Assembly: GCF_004151485.1 (NCBI RefSeq)
Contig: NZ_SBFF01000001.1
Span: forward strand, 597,633 to 661,632
Reading direction: 5' to 3'
Length of the DNA stretch: 64,000 nt
DNA from: Sphingosinicella sp. CPCC 101087
Lineage (GTDB): Bacteria; Pseudomonadota; Alphaproteobacteria; Sphingomonadales; Sphingomonadaceae
Positions 47,748-56,905 of the stretch are shown piece after piece. The stretch's first letter is position 1. Each line of letters starts with the position of its first letter. Below the pieces are notes generated by a model. It worked only from the letters and a program-made list of their open reading frames with translations, ran no database searches and had not been told where the DNA came from. The position numbers and the translations under genes were made by a program.

Positions 47748-48584
47748 ATGCGCCTGTCGGTCCACTACACCACCGCTTACCACTACAGCGAGCCGCCTCG
47801 GCGGATCATCCAGCTGCTTCGGATGGTGCCGGCGACTTTCGCCGGCCAGACCGTGCTCGACTGGCGCGTCAACGTCGATTGCGACGCGCGCCTGCGCAAG
47901 GCGCGGGACGGCTATGGCAACGCCACCCACATGCTCTATGTCGACCGGCCGGTGGAAAGCCTCGCCATCTCCGTCGAGGGATCGGTGCTCACCGACGACA
48001 AGGCCGGGCTCGTGCAGGGGCTGCCGCACGATCTGCCCCCGCCGGTCTTCCTGCGATCCACGCCGCTCACCAAGGCCGGCCCGGCGGTCGAACGGATTGC
48101 CGAAGCAACGGTGCAGAGCGCCGCCGGCACGCTGGACCGCCTTCATGCGCTCGCCGCCAACCTCCACCGAGACATTCGCTTCGATACGGAGGTGACAAGT
48201 ATCGACACGAGCGCCGAGCAGGCCTGCGCCGCCGGCCATGGTGTCTGTCAGGATTTCGCGCACATCTTCATCGCCGTCGCGCGCCGATTGGGAATTCCGT
48301 CCCGCTACGTCTCGGGTCATTTGTTCCGACGCGACGGCCGGCACGTCCAGGAAGCCGGCCATGCCTGGGGCGAGGCTTGGGTCGACGATCTCGGCTGGAC
48401 GGCCTTCGACCCGCTCAACGGCATCTGCACCGACGATGCCTATGTCCGCGTCGCCTGCGGTCTCGATTATCGCGACGCCGCGCCGGTGGCGGGCGCACGT
48501 TCGGGTGGCGGGGACGAGGAACTGAGGGTAGAGGTTCGTGTCAGCGAGGCCGCGCGCCAGGCCCAGGCGCAGTCGCAGAGCTGA
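47748..48584 (+). CDS. Transglutaminase-like cysteine protease of the Anbu operon
   Basis: A 278-residue cytosolic protein with an N-terminal beta domain (MRLSVHYTTAYHYSEPPRRI) and a transglutaminase-like catalytic domain. The catalytic triad is visible: Cys167 in HGVCQDFAHI, His in AGHAWGEAWVDD and Asp in TAFDPLNG. No signal peptide. The family usually accompanies ATP-grasp/alpha-E genes and may cleave or ligate isopeptide bonds. ATG at 47748 is 13 bp after the alpha-E stop, so it is in the same operon. Confidence 0.92.
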   Translation: MRLSVHYTTAYHYSEPPRRIIQLLRMVPATFAGQTVLDWRVNVDCDARLRKARDGYGNATHMLYVDRPVESLAISVEGSVLTDDKAGLVQGLPHDLPPPVFLRSTPLTKAGPAVERIAEATVQSAAGTLDRLHALAANLHRDIRFDTEVTSIDTSAEQACAAGHGVCQDFAHIFIAVARRLGIPSRYVSGHLFRRDGRHVQEAGHAWGEAWVDDLGWTAFDPLNGICTDDAYVRVACGLDYRDAAPVAGARSGGGDEELRVEVRVSEAARQAQAQSQS

Positions 48585-48613
48585 GCCGTCACCGGGGGGA
48601 GCCGAGAGGAAGC

Positions 48614-49363
48614 ATGACCTATTGCCTGGGAATGCTGCTCGATGCGGGGCTGATCATGATCGCCGACACCCGCACTAATGCCGGGGTCGACGACATTTCG
48701 ACCTACCGCAAGCTCCACGTCCTGGCCGACGGGCCGGACCGTCGCATCTTCGCCGCCTCTGCCGGAAATCTCTCCACCACGCAGACGATCATCAGCCTGC
48801 TGCGCGAAGGAATCCCGAGCAACGAAGAGGGGACGCTTGCCCGGACGATCGCCGAGCCCAACTCGATGTTCCGCGCGGCACAGCTGGTCGGCGAAGCCGT
48901 GCAGCTCGCCAACGAGACGGTCGGCAGGGCGCTGCGGTCGATCAACATCAGCGCCGGCGCCTCGCTGCTGCTCGGTGGGCGGATCGGCAATGGACCGCCC
49001 GCGCTCTTCCTGATCTATTCGGCCGGCAACTTCATCGAATGCCGGCCCGACGTTCCCTTCTTCCAGATCGGGGAGCATAAATATGGGAGGCCGATCCTCG
49101 ATCGGACGATCAGGTTGTCGACGCCATTGTCGGAAGCGATGAAGATCGGCTTCCTCTCGTTCGACGCTTCGATCCGGTCGAACCTGGCCATCGGCCTGCC
49201 GCTCGACCTGATGGTCATGCCTTCCGACGGACGGCCCCCGCTGACTCGCAGGATCGAGGCGGACGACCCCTATTTCGACGACCTGTCGGTACGCTGGGGA
49301 GACCTGCTCAGCCACGCCACCTCCGCCATTCCCGATCCCCCGTTCATGACAGAGCTGGACTGA
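48614..49363 (+). CDS. Anbu proteasome-like peptidase
   Basis: A 249-residue Ntn hydrolase of the Anbu (ancestral beta subunit) family. After removal of Met1 the chain begins with the nucleophile Thr (TYCLGM), followed by GLIMIADTRTNAGVDDIS and the conserved Lys in YRKLHVLA, matching proteasome beta subunits without a propeptide. Anbu assembles into an open helical or ring-like oligomer; natural substrates remain unclear. It lies 29 bp after the transglutaminase gene in the canonical ATP-grasp, alpha-E, transglutaminase, Anbu order, suggesting that it processes the product of that system. Confidence 0.93.
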   Translation: MTYCLGMLLDAGLIMIADTRTNAGVDDISTYRKLHVLADGPDRRIFAASAGNLSTTQTIISLLREGIPSNEEGTLARTIAEPNSMFRAAQLVGEAVQLANETVGRALRSINISAGASLLLGGRIGNGPPALFLIYSAGNFIECRPDVPFFQIGEHKYGRPILDRTIRLSTPLSEAMKIGFLSFDASIRSNLAIGLPLDLMVMPSDGRPPLTRRIEADDPYFDDLSVRWGDLLSHATSAIPDPPFMTELD

Positions 49364-49371
49364 TCGGCGCG

Positions 49372-49728
49372 ATGCGCGTCGACTCCGATTTCGAGGCGCT
49401 GCGGGCCTTCGGCCTCGGCTTTCCCGAGGCAAGCGAGGATTTTCCCTGGGGCCACACCGCCCTGAAGGTGCGCGGCAAGACCTTTGCCTGGCTGACCAAG
49501 GATGAAGGGAAGCTGGGACTGACCGTGAAGCTGCCGGTCAGCCGCGATTTCGCCTTGGTGTTCGATTTCGCCGAACCGGCCGGCTACGGCCTCGCCCGCT
49601 CCGGCTGGATCAGCTGCCGCCTCCCGTCGGGGGAGTCGGCGGACATCGACCTGCTCAAGCGGTGGATCGCCGAAAGCTATCGCGCTGTGGCGCCGAAGAA
49701 GCTGGCGACGCAGGTGGAAGACAGCTGA
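49372..49728 (+). CDS. MmcQ/YjbR-family protein
   Basis: A 118-residue protein of the MmcQ/YjbR fold (CyaY-like, DNA-binding-like). It begins ALRAFGLGFPEASEDFPWGH, contains KVRGKTFAWLTKDEGKLGL and ends with LKRWIAESYRAVAPKKLA. The family has no established activity. It starts eight bases after the Anbu stop, so it is probably cotranscribed with the Anbu operon, though I know of no functional link. Confidence 0.85.
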   Translation: MRVDSDFEALRAFGLGFPEASEDFPWGHTALKVRGKTFAWLTKDEGKLGLTVKLPVSRDFALVFDFAEPAGYGLARSGWISCRLPSGESADIDLLKRWIAESYRAVAPKKLATQVEDS

Positions 49729-49735
49729 GCCGGCC

Positions 49736-49990
49736 TCAGATCACGACGAAGTCAGTGGCCGCCAAGGTCGGCGGATGGTTGTCCAGCATTGCGAACTGGA
49801 TCGCAGCGCCGCCGCCTTCGCCGTCGGCGTCGTAGAGCAGGGCGCCGGTGACGGGGTTGTAGACGATCCGGTGGGCGGCCGTGCTCGCCGCGCTGCCGAT
49901 CGCGCTCTTCACCCGATCCGCCCTTTCGCCTGCCAGCTCGATCACCTGGTCGCCGGCCTCGTCGACGACATAGGTATCGTTGCCGGTCCT
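49736..49990 (-). pseudogene. Remnant of the C-terminal end of an RTX-type protein
   Basis: The minus-strand frame ending at 49736 encodes GNDTYVVDEAGDQVIE, then AHRIVYNPVTGALLYDADGE and the terminal ATDFVVI. This is the C-terminal end of hemolysin-type calcium-binding (RTX) proteins secreted by type I systems. The frame begins right at the bpt stop codon, with no start or upstream nonapeptide repeats, so the rest of the gene was lost. It is likely a deletion remnant fused to the bpt end; about 83 residues remain. Confidence 0.75.
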
Positions 49991-50749
49991 CTACGCCAAC
50001 GGCAGTTCCCGCTGCTCCGGATCGAACCGGCGCCACCCGCCCGGTCCCAGCTTCTCTAGGGGGCGGAAGCGCGACTTGTAGGCCATCCGCTTCGACTCCT
50101 CGACCCAATAGCCGAGATAGACATAAGGAAGGCCTGATCGTCCGGCCCGAACGATGTGGTCGAGGATGATGAAGGTGCCGAGGCCGTCTCGGCGATCGTC
50201 GTCGGGCTCGAAGAAGCTGTAGATCATCGACAGGCCGTCGGCCTGCTGGTCGGTCAGGCAGGCGCCGACCAGTCGGCCGGGCAGGCCGTCGGTCGAAGGC
50301 TCGCGATATTCGACGATATAGGTCTTCACCGGACTCTGCTCGACCATGTCCGAGAAGTCATGCTCGTCCATCTCGACCATGCCGCCGTCGGGATGGCGGG
50401 CGCGGAGGTAGCGCCGCAGCAGCTGGTACTGCTCCTCGGTGGCCCATGCCTTGCAGGCGGTCACCTCCAGGTCGGCATTGCGGCGAAGTACCTTGCGCTG
50501 GGTCGCGCTCGGCTGGAATTCCGAAGCGATCACCCGGACCGAGACGCAGGCCGTGCAATCGAAGCAGCTCGGGCGATAGGCGACGTTCTGGCTGCGGCGG
50601 AAGCCGATCCGCCCGAGCGCATCGTTGAGCTCGCCGGCATGAGGTCCGTTCAGCTCGGTGAACACCTTCCGCTCGGTCTTGCCGGCCAGATAGGGGCAAG
50701 GCGACGGAGTCGTCACGAAGAAACGGGGAAATCGAAACGGTGCGCTCAA
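49991..50749 (-). CDS. bpt: Aspartate/glutamate leucyltransferase (N-end rule)
   Basis: A 252-residue enzyme that transfers Leu from Leu-tRNA to proteins with N-terminal Asp or Glu, creating ClpS/ClpAP N-degrons. The N-terminus [20 protein letters not shown], the Cys cluster [11 protein letters not shown] around residue 64, and [20 protein letters not shown] are family features. It starts at TTG (50749); no nearby ATG fits, and the conserved N-terminus requires this codon. Its end abuts an RTX remnant. It is convergent with the Anbu operon. Confidence 0.93.
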   Translation of the reverse strand: MSAPFRFPRFFVTTPSPCPYLAGKTERKVFTELNGPHAGELNDALGRIGFRRSQNVAYRPSCFDCTACVSVRVIASEFQPSATQRKVLRRNADLEVTACKAWATEEQYQLLRRYLRARHPDGGMVEMDEHDFSDMVEQSPVKTYIVEYREPSTDGLPGRLVGACLTDQQADGLSMIYSFFEPDDDRRDGLGTFIILDHIVRAGRSGLPYVYLGYWVEESKRMAYKSRFRPLEKLGPGGWRRFDPEQRELPLA

Positions 50750-50906
50750 GTCGACTCCAGCCGAAACAACATGGTTGCACGAATCTTTATGAGCCGTCCA
50801 TGCAACGTTGGAAAGGCCGGTTTGTGCCCGGGCTCGGCTATGCGACGAGCCGTTCCGGGCTGGGACGAAGCGATGCCTCGTCCCTAATCTCGCCTCGCCT
50901 CCCCGG

Positions 50907-52145
50907 TCAGTCGACCGGGACGGGATGGACGTCGAACCCTTCGGCCCGAAGCGATCCGATCAGCCGCACGATCTGCTCCGCGTCGCGCGCCTCGCATTCG
51001 ACGTCGATCGCCGCATCCTTGGCCGGAAGGGTCGTGAAGATGCGCTGGTGCGAAACCTCGACGATGTTGACCTGGTGTTCGCTGAACAGCTTGATGACCG
51101 CGTGCAGGGCGCCCGGCCGGTCCTGAAGCTGGATCCTGAGCCGCGTCATCCGCCCGGAACGGGCGAGGTCGCGAAGCAGCACGTTGGCGAGCAGGTGCGG
51201 ATCGATATTGCCGCCGGTGAGGACGAGACCGATCGTGCGCCCGGCGAACCTTTCGGGACGGGAGAGCAGGGCCGCCAGCCCGGCCGCGCCGGCGCCTTCG
51301 ACGACGGTCTTCTCCGCCTGCACCAAAAGGCTGATCGCGCTCTCGATGTCACGCTCCGGCATCAGCAAAATGTCGTCGACGATGTGATTGATGATGCCGG
51401 AGGTGAGCAGGCCCGGCGCCTTCACGGCTATTCCTTCCGCGATCGTGTCCCCGGCGCACGGAAGGTTCTGGCGGGTGAACTTGGCGAACATGCTCGGGTA
51501 GAGCTCGGCCTGGACGCCGATCACCTCTATGCCGGGCTTGAGCGACTTGGCCGCGGTGCCGATCCCCGCGATCAGCCCGCCCCCGCCGATCGGAACGACC
51601 AAGGTGTCCAGATCCGGCGCATCGGCGAGCAGCTCCAGCGCGACCGTGCCCTGGCCGGCGATCACGTCGAGATCGTCGAACGGATGGATGAAGGCCAGGC
51701 CTCTTTCGTCCGCAAGGCGCAGGGCCTCGGCATTCGCCTCGTCGAACATCTCGCCGTGCAGCACGACTTCGGCACCGTGGCCTTCGGTCTGACTGACTTT
51801 CACGATCGGCGTTGGCCGCGGCATCACGATCACCACCGGCACGCCGAGCCGCCGGGCGTGATAGGCGACCGCCTGCGAATGATTGCCGGCCGAAGCGGCG
51901 ATGACCCCGCGGGCGCGCGTCGCCTCGTCCAGCAGCAGCAGCTTGTTGAGCGCGCCGCGTTCCTTGTACGCGCCGGTATGCTGCATCGTCTCGAACTTGA
52001 CCCACACTTTCGCGCCGAGCCGCTGGGACAAGGATCCGCTCATCACGGTCGGGGTACGGATCACCGCGCCCTCGATGCGCCGCGCGGCGGCCTCGATATC
52101 GGCAAGGCCGATCGGCAAGGCGGAAGAGTGGGCCGGGGTCGCCAT
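50907..52145 (-). CDS. ilvA: Threonine ammonia-lyase (threonine dehydratase) with ACT-type domain
   Basis: A 412-residue PLP enzyme converting threonine to 2-oxobutyrate for isoleucine synthesis. The PLP lysine is in [26 protein letters not shown] and the phosphate loop [12 protein letters not shown] follow, and residues about 325-412 form a C-terminal ACT domain ([20 protein letters not shown]) for allosteric control. This short, single-ACT form is common in Alphaproteobacteria and may be catabolic or biosynthetic. ATG at 52145 removes 47 unconserved codons. It is divergent from a beta-hydroxyacid dehydrogenase gene, 58 bp away. Confidence 0.92.
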   Translation of the reverse strand: MATPAHSSALPIGLADIEAAARRIEGAVIRTPTVMSGSLSQRLGAKVWVKFETMQHTGAYKERGALNKLLLLDEATRARGVIAASAGNHSQAVAYHARRLGVPVVIVMPRPTPIVKVSQTEGHGAEVVLHGEMFDEANAEALRLADERGLAFIHPFDDLDVIAGQGTVALELLADAPDLDTLVVPIGGGGLIAGIGTAAKSLKPGIEVIGVQAELYPSMFAKFTRQNLPCAGDTIAEGIAVKAPGLLTSGIINHIVDDILLMPERDIESAISLLVQAEKTVVEGAGAAGLAALLSRPERFAGRTIGLVLTGGNIDPHLLANVLLRDLARSGRMTRLRIQLQDRPGALHAVIKLFSEHQVNIVEVSHQRIFTTLPAKDAAIDVECEARDAEQIVRLIGSLRAEGFDVHPVPVD

Positions 52146-52203
52146 GGTGCCGCGGTCTAGACCATCTGGCGCGGCAGGCAAACAAGCCTTATCGCCCGGG
52201 CTT

Positions 52204-53070
52204 ATGGCACGTATCGCATTTCTCGGACTCGGGGTCATGGGCGCACCCATGGCCCGCCATCTGGCCGCGGCCGGGCACAGCCTCACCGTCTACAATCGCA
52301 GCCCCGCGAAGGCGCGGGAGTGGGTCGACCGGCATGGCGGCGCCTCTGCCGGCAGCGCCGCCGAAGCCGCCGACGGCGCCGATGCGGTGATCGCCTGCGT
52401 CGGCGCGGACCGGGATGTCGAAGAGGTGACGACCGGCCCCCGCGGCGCATTCGAGGCAATGGCCGAAGGGGCGCTGTTCGTCGACCATACCACCGCCTCT
52501 GCCCGCCTTGCGCGCAGATTGGCGGAAGAAGGCGAAGGCCGCGGGCTCCGGGTCGTCGACGCCCCCGTCTCGGGCGGGCAGGCGGGTGCCGAGAAAGGCG
52601 CGCTGGCGGTGATGTGCGGCGGCAGCGAAAGCGCGGTCGCGGCGGCGCGACCGCTGATGGAGGCCTATTCCGCGCGGATCGTTCATGTGGGCCCGGCCGG
52701 CCACGGGCAGCTCACCAAGATGGTCAACCAGATCTGCATCGCCGGGGTGGTCCAGGGCCTCGCCGAGGCGATTCATTTCGCCAAGGCCGCCGGCCTGGAT
52801 ACGGCCAAGGCGTTCGAAGCCGTCTCGGGCGGCGCGGCGCAGAGCTGGCAGATGGTCAACCGCTGGGAGACGATGGAGCGCGGCGAGTTCGATTTCGGCT
52901 TCGCCGTGGACTGGATGCGCAAGGATCTCGGCCTGACCCTGGAGGAAGCCCGGGCCAACGGATCGCGCCTTCCGGTCACGGCCCTGGTCGATCAATTCTA
53001 TGCCGACCTGCAGGCGATGGGCGCCGGACGGCAGGATACCAGTTCGCTGATCAGGAGATTGGAACCTTGA
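52204..53070 (+). CDS. NAD(P)-dependent beta-hydroxyacid dehydrogenase
   Basis: A 288-residue enzyme of the 3-hydroxyisobutyrate/6-phosphogluconate dehydrogenase-like family. Residues 5-12 hold the nucleotide-binding FLGLGVMG, the substrate-binding DAPVSGGQAGAEKG is around residue 120, and the catalytic Lys is in GQLTKMVNQICIAG around residue 170. It could act on 3-hydroxyisobutyrate, tartronate semialdehyde or a related acid. It overlaps by four bases (TTGA) with the amidohydrolase that follows. Confidence 0.92.
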   Translation: MARIAFLGLGVMGAPMARHLAAAGHSLTVYNRSPAKAREWVDRHGGASAGSAAEAADGADAVIACVGADRDVEEVTTGPRGAFEAMAEGALFVDHTTASARLARRLAEEGEGRGLRVVDAPVSGGQAGAEKGALAVMCGGSESAVAAARPLMEAYSARIVHVGPAGHGQLTKMVNQICIAGVVQGLAEAIHFAKAAGLDTAKAFEAVSGGAAQSWQMVNRWETMERGEFDFGFAVDWMRKDLGLTLEEARANGSRLPVTALVDQFYADLQAMGAGRQDTSSLIRRLEP

Positions 53071-54746
53071 AGAACGCCGTCCTTCGCCCCTTCGCGGCGT
53101 TCCTTACCGCCTTCGCTCTCCTCCTCGCCGCCCCTGCATTTGCCGACGCACTGGTCGATAATGTCAACGGCTACACCCTTCGCGAGGACGGGCGGCTGCA
53201 CCGCTTCACGGGAATGGTGATCGACGATGAAGGGCGCGTGAAGCAGCTCCTCTCCCGCCGCGACCGCCGGCCGGAACGGCCGCGATACCTGCTGGACGGC
53301 CGCGGTCGCACGCTGATCCCCGGTCTGATCGACGCACACGGCCATGTCATGGGGCTCGGCATGGGCGCCCTCCAGCTCGATCTCTCCGACACCAACTCGC
53401 TCGAGGAGGCGCAGCGCCGCATCGCCGAATACGCTGCCGCCAACCCGTCCCCGCGCTGGATCGTCGGCCGCGGCTGGAACCAGGAGCGCTGGGGGCTCGG
53501 CCGCTTTCCCACCGCCGCCGAGCTCGACGCCGCCGCGGGTGGGCGTCCGGTCTGGCTGGAACGGGTCGACGGCCATGCCGGCTGGGCGAGCAGCGCGGCG
53601 ATGCGCGAGGCGGGAATCACGGCTGCGTCCGAGGCGCCCGCCGGCGGCCGCATCGAACGGGTCGGGGGCGCCGCCGACGGCGCCCCCAGCGGCGTCTTCG
53701 TCGACGCGGCGATGGCCCTGGTCGAGCAGGCCGTGCCGCCGCCCTTGCCGGTGCAGCGCGACCGGGCTTTCGCCCGGGCGCAGGAGATATTGCTGTCGAA
53801 CGGCCTGACCGCCGTCGCCGACATGGGCACCGGCGCCGACGACTGGAACGCGATCAGGCGTGCCGGGGATGAGGGCCGGCTCCACATGCGTATCCTTTCC
53901 TATGCCTCCGGAATCGACGACCTCGTGTCGGTCGCCGGCGTCCGGCCGACCCCCTGGCTCTATGACGGACGCCTCAGGATGGTGGGCGTGAAACTCTATC
54001 TGGACGGCGCTCTGGGGTCGCGCGGCGCCTGGCTGAAGCAGCCCTATCGCGACGCGCCGGACGAGCGCGGCCTTCCGCTGGTCAGCGATACGGTGCTCAA
54101 GAATCTGATGAGCCGGGCGGCAATGGATCGGTTCCAGGTCGCGGTGCATGCGATCGGGGATGCCGCCAACGCCGAACTGCTCGCCGCGATCGAGGATCTC
54201 TCCCACACTTACGAGGGAGACCGGCGCTGGCGGATCGAGCATGCCCAGATCATCGACCCGGCCGATCTGCCCCGCTTCGCCCGCAACGGCATCATCGCCT
54301 CGATGCAGCCGGTCCACCAGACCAGTGACATGCGGATGGCCGAGGCGCGGATGGGGCTCGACCGGCTGCAGGGCGCCTATGCCTGGCGCAGCATGATCGA
54401 TGCCGACGTGCCCCTCGCCTTCGGATCCGATTTTCCGGTCGAGAATCCCAATCCCTTCCACGGCCTCGCCGCGGCGATCAGCCGCGAGGACGCCAATGGC
54501 CAGCCGCCCGGAGGATGGCTGCCCCAGCAGCGGCTGACCCTCGAGCAGGCGTTCGACGCCTTCACCCGCGGTGCCGCCTTTGCCGGTTTCGCCGAGGACC
54601 GGATCGGCACGCTCGAGCCAGGACGGATGGCCGACTTCCTCTTCATCGACCGCGATATTTTCGAGCTCGCCGACCAGCGCCAGATACGCGAGACGCAGGT
54701 GCTCGAGACCTGGCTTGCGGGCCGGAAGGTGTGGGAACGGGACTAG
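53067..54746 (+). CDS. Secreted YtcJ-type amidohydrolase
   Basis: A 559-residue Amidohydrolase_3 protein with a signal peptide (1-25). The metal motif is IDAHGHVMGLG around residue 91, the carbamylated-lysine-type strand is in RMVGVKLYLDGALGSRG, and H-x-I-G-D-A and GSDFPVENPNPFHGL complete the site. The start is TTG at 53067, overlapping the dehydrogenase stop; GGAG lies nine bases upstream and no ATG fits the signal peptide. The exoenzyme may hydrolyse amides or formyl groups; substrate unknown. It is convergent with dsbD. Confidence 0.88.
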   Translation: MKNAVLRPFAAFLTAFALLLAAPAFADALVDNVNGYTLREDGRLHRFTGMVIDDEGRVKQLLSRRDRRPERPRYLLDGRGRTLIPGLIDAHGHVMGLGMGALQLDLSDTNSLEEAQRRIAEYAAANPSPRWIVGRGWNQERWGLGRFPTAAELDAAAGGRPVWLERVDGHAGWASSAAMREAGITAASEAPAGGRIERVGGAADGAPSGVFVDAAMALVEQAVPPPLPVQRDRAFARAQEILLSNGLTAVADMGTGADDWNAIRRAGDEGRLHMRILSYASGIDDLVSVAGVRPTPWLYDGRLRMVGVKLYLDGALGSRGAWLKQPYRDAPDERGLPLVSDTVLKNLMSRAAMDRFQVAVHAIGDAANAELLAAIEDLSHTYEGDRRWRIEHAQIIDPADLPRFARNGIIASMQPVHQTSDMRMAEARMGLDRLQGAYAWRSMIDADVPLAFGSDFPVENPNPFHGLAAAISREDANGQPPGGWLPQQRLTLEQAFDAFTRGAAFAGFAEDRIGTLEPGRMADFLFIDRDIFELADQRQIRETQVLETWLAGRKVWERD

Positions 54747-54832
54747 GCGCCCGTTCCAGAATCTGTTTCCCCGCGGAAGCCGGGAATCCGGAACGGATTG
54801 CGTAGCCGGGCTCTCCGACGGCGGAACGCGCT

Positions 54833-56860
54833 TCACGCGCTCAACGACGTCACCCGTCCGACGGTGAGGATCTGCGGCAGGATCTCCGCCTCGCCTCCCG
54901 GCGCGTAATAGAGGTAGAGCGGCACGCCGGATCGGCCGTGGCTCTCGAGGAAGCGGCCGATGGCGGCGTCGCCCCGCGTCCAGTCGCCGACCAGGACTCG
55001 TACCCCCCGCTGCCGGAAAGCCGCTGCGACCTCGGCCTGGTCGAGGACGGCGCGCTCGTTCACCTTGCAGGTGAGGCACCAGTCTGCGGTGAAATAGACG
55101 AAGACCGGGCTCCCCGCCGCCCTCAGCTCGGCCAGGCGCGCCTCGCTGAACGGCTCGCTGGCAAGGCCGCCCTCGGCCATTACGGGCCCCGCTTCCACGG
55201 TTCGCACGAACGGCAGAGGGGCAAGCACCGCAATGAGGATCATGGCGAGCGGCAGCCAGGCGCGCGCCCGGTCCTGCCGCCGGCCGAGCCACCACAAAGC
55301 GAGCCCGAGCACCAGCGCGGCGGCGAGGCCGAGCGCCATGCCGTCGACGCCGCTCTGGCGGCCGAGGATCCAGGCCAGGCCCAGAGCCGTCAGGAACATC
55401 GGCACCGACAGGATCCGCTGGAAGCGCTCCATCCACGCGCCGGGCTTCGGCAGTCTCCGGCGCAAGGCAGGCACGAATCCGAGCAGGAGGAAGGGCAGAG
55501 CCAGGCCGAGCCCGAGGCCGGCGAAAACGGCGAGCGCCGCCCAGGTCGGCAATACGAGTGCCGCACCCAGCGCGAAACCCAGGAACGGCCCCGTGCAGGG
55601 CGTGGCAACGAAGGCGGCGAGCGCCCCGGTGAAGAAGGCGCCGCGGACGCCGCCGCCGCGCGCCAGGCCGTGGCCGCCGGCGATCGTGGGCAAGGCGAAC
55701 AGCCCGGCCAGGTTCAGCGCGACCGCCGTCACCAGCAGGAGAAGCAGCAGGATCACGCGCGGATCCTGGAGCTGGAACGCCCAGCCCACCATCGCTCCCC
55801 CGGCACGCAGGGCGAGCAGCAGGCCACCGAGCAGGAGACAGATGGCGATGACGCCGCCGGCATAAGCCAGCGCCTCGCGGCGGGCGGCTGCCTCGGTCTC
55901 GCCCGCCCGGACGAGACTCAGCGCCTTGAGGCTCAGGATCGGGAAGACGCAGGGCATGACGTTCAGCAGCAACCCGCCGGCGAGGGCGCCGAGCAAGGCG
56001 AGGAGGATCGCCGGCCCGCCATCCTGCCCCGGCTCGGCCGGGGTGGTGATCGGAACCCCGGCAGCGGGCACGTCGCCGCGCTGCGCGGTCAGCGCCAGGC
56101 CGATCCCGTCGCTCGTCTCGAGCACGCCTTCGATCGACTGGATCGAAGCCGCCTGGCGGCCGACGTCGGTCTCGACGATGAGCAGGTCGCCGTTGCGCGA
56201 CAGGCTCTGCGGCGCCGCGTGGCTCAGCGCCCCCAGGGTGAGCGGATAGAAATGGGGTTGGTCGAGCCGGGCCGCCGCGGGCAAAGGCACGGCGAGGCGC
56301 AGGCGCCCCCCTTCGATCGCGAAACGAGCCTCGGCGCCGAGCGGCCGCGGCAGGGCTTGCCGGTAGCGCGAGAAGGCTGGGTCGGCCTGCCCCGGCGCGC
56401 CGATACGGAGTTGCGTCGAGACCGTCGCCGTCTCGGGAACGCACAACTGGTCGGTACAGACGAGGTAATCGAGGCGCGCCTGCACCGGGACGGTATCACC
56501 GGCGGCGGCATTTTCCGGCACCTGCACCGTGGCCAGGAGCGCATAGTCCCGCTCGTACACATAGTTCATCAGCCCGAGCAAAGTCAGGCGATCGGGCACC
56601 GGATAAAGGAGCGGCCCTGCCGTCCAGCCCGCCGGCAGGCGCCATTCTGCGCGCGGCGAGTCCCCGGCGTCGCCGGGATTGAGCCAATAGCCGTGCCAGC
56701 CGGGTTCCGGCCGCATGACGAAGGCGAGCATGGCTTCGCTTCCGGGCACTACCGTCTCGGTCTCGGCCTCGAGCGAGACTTGCATTCGATTCTGCGCCTG
56801 CGCCGGAAGCGAGCACAGCAACGAAACGAGGAAAAGCAGCAGGGCCCCGGCGCGATTCAT
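54833..56860 (-). CDS. dsbD: DsbD-type transmembrane thiol:disulfide reductase
   Basis: A 675-residue membrane protein moving electrons from cytoplasmic thioredoxin to the periplasm. It has a signal peptide (1-24), an N-terminal DsbC-like periplasmic domain with a CTDQLC pair, an eight-helix CcdA-like core with the redox cysteines Cys304 (MPCVFP) and Cys422 (ATPCTGP), and a C-terminal thioredoxin domain with WCLTCK (Cys595/Cys598). Cys spacing in the N-domain (four residues between) differs from E. coli DsbD, closer to ScsB-type relatives. ATG at 56860 begins the signal. It lies 46 bp after the beta-helix gene. Confidence 0.9.
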   Translation of the reverse strand: MNRAGALLLFLVSLLCSLPAQAQNRMQVSLEAETETVVPGSEAMLAFVMRPEPGWHGYWLNPGDAGDSPRAEWRLPAGWTAGPLLYPVPDRLTLLGLMNYVYERDYALLATVQVPENAAAGDTVPVQARLDYLVCTDQLCVPETATVSTQLRIGAPGQADPAFSRYRQALPRPLGAEARFAIEGGRLRLAVPLPAAARLDQPHFYPLTLGALSHAAPQSLSRNGDLLIVETDVGRQAASIQSIEGVLETSDGIGLALTAQRGDVPAAGVPITTPAEPGQDGGPAILLALLGALAGGLLLNVMPCVFPILSLKALSLVRAGETEAAARREALAYAGGVIAICLLLGGLLLALRAGGAMVGWAFQLQDPRVILLLLLLVTAVALNLAGLFALPTIAGGHGLARGGGVRGAFFTGALAAFVATPCTGPFLGFALGAALVLPTWAALAVFAGLGLGLALPFLLLGFVPALRRRLPKPGAWMERFQRILSVPMFLTALGLAWILGRQSGVDGMALGLAAALVLGLALWWLGRRQDRARAWLPLAMILIAVLAPLPFVRTVEAGPVMAEGGLASEPFSEARLAELRAAGSPVFVYFTADWCLTCKVNERAVLDQAEVAAAFRQRGVRVLVGDWTRGDAAIGRFLESHGRSGVPLYLYYAPGGEAEILPQILTVGRVTSLSA

Positions 56861-56905
56861 GCGCGCGCTATAGCAGCCCGTCACTTTCAAAGGAGGGTGT
56901 TCGGA

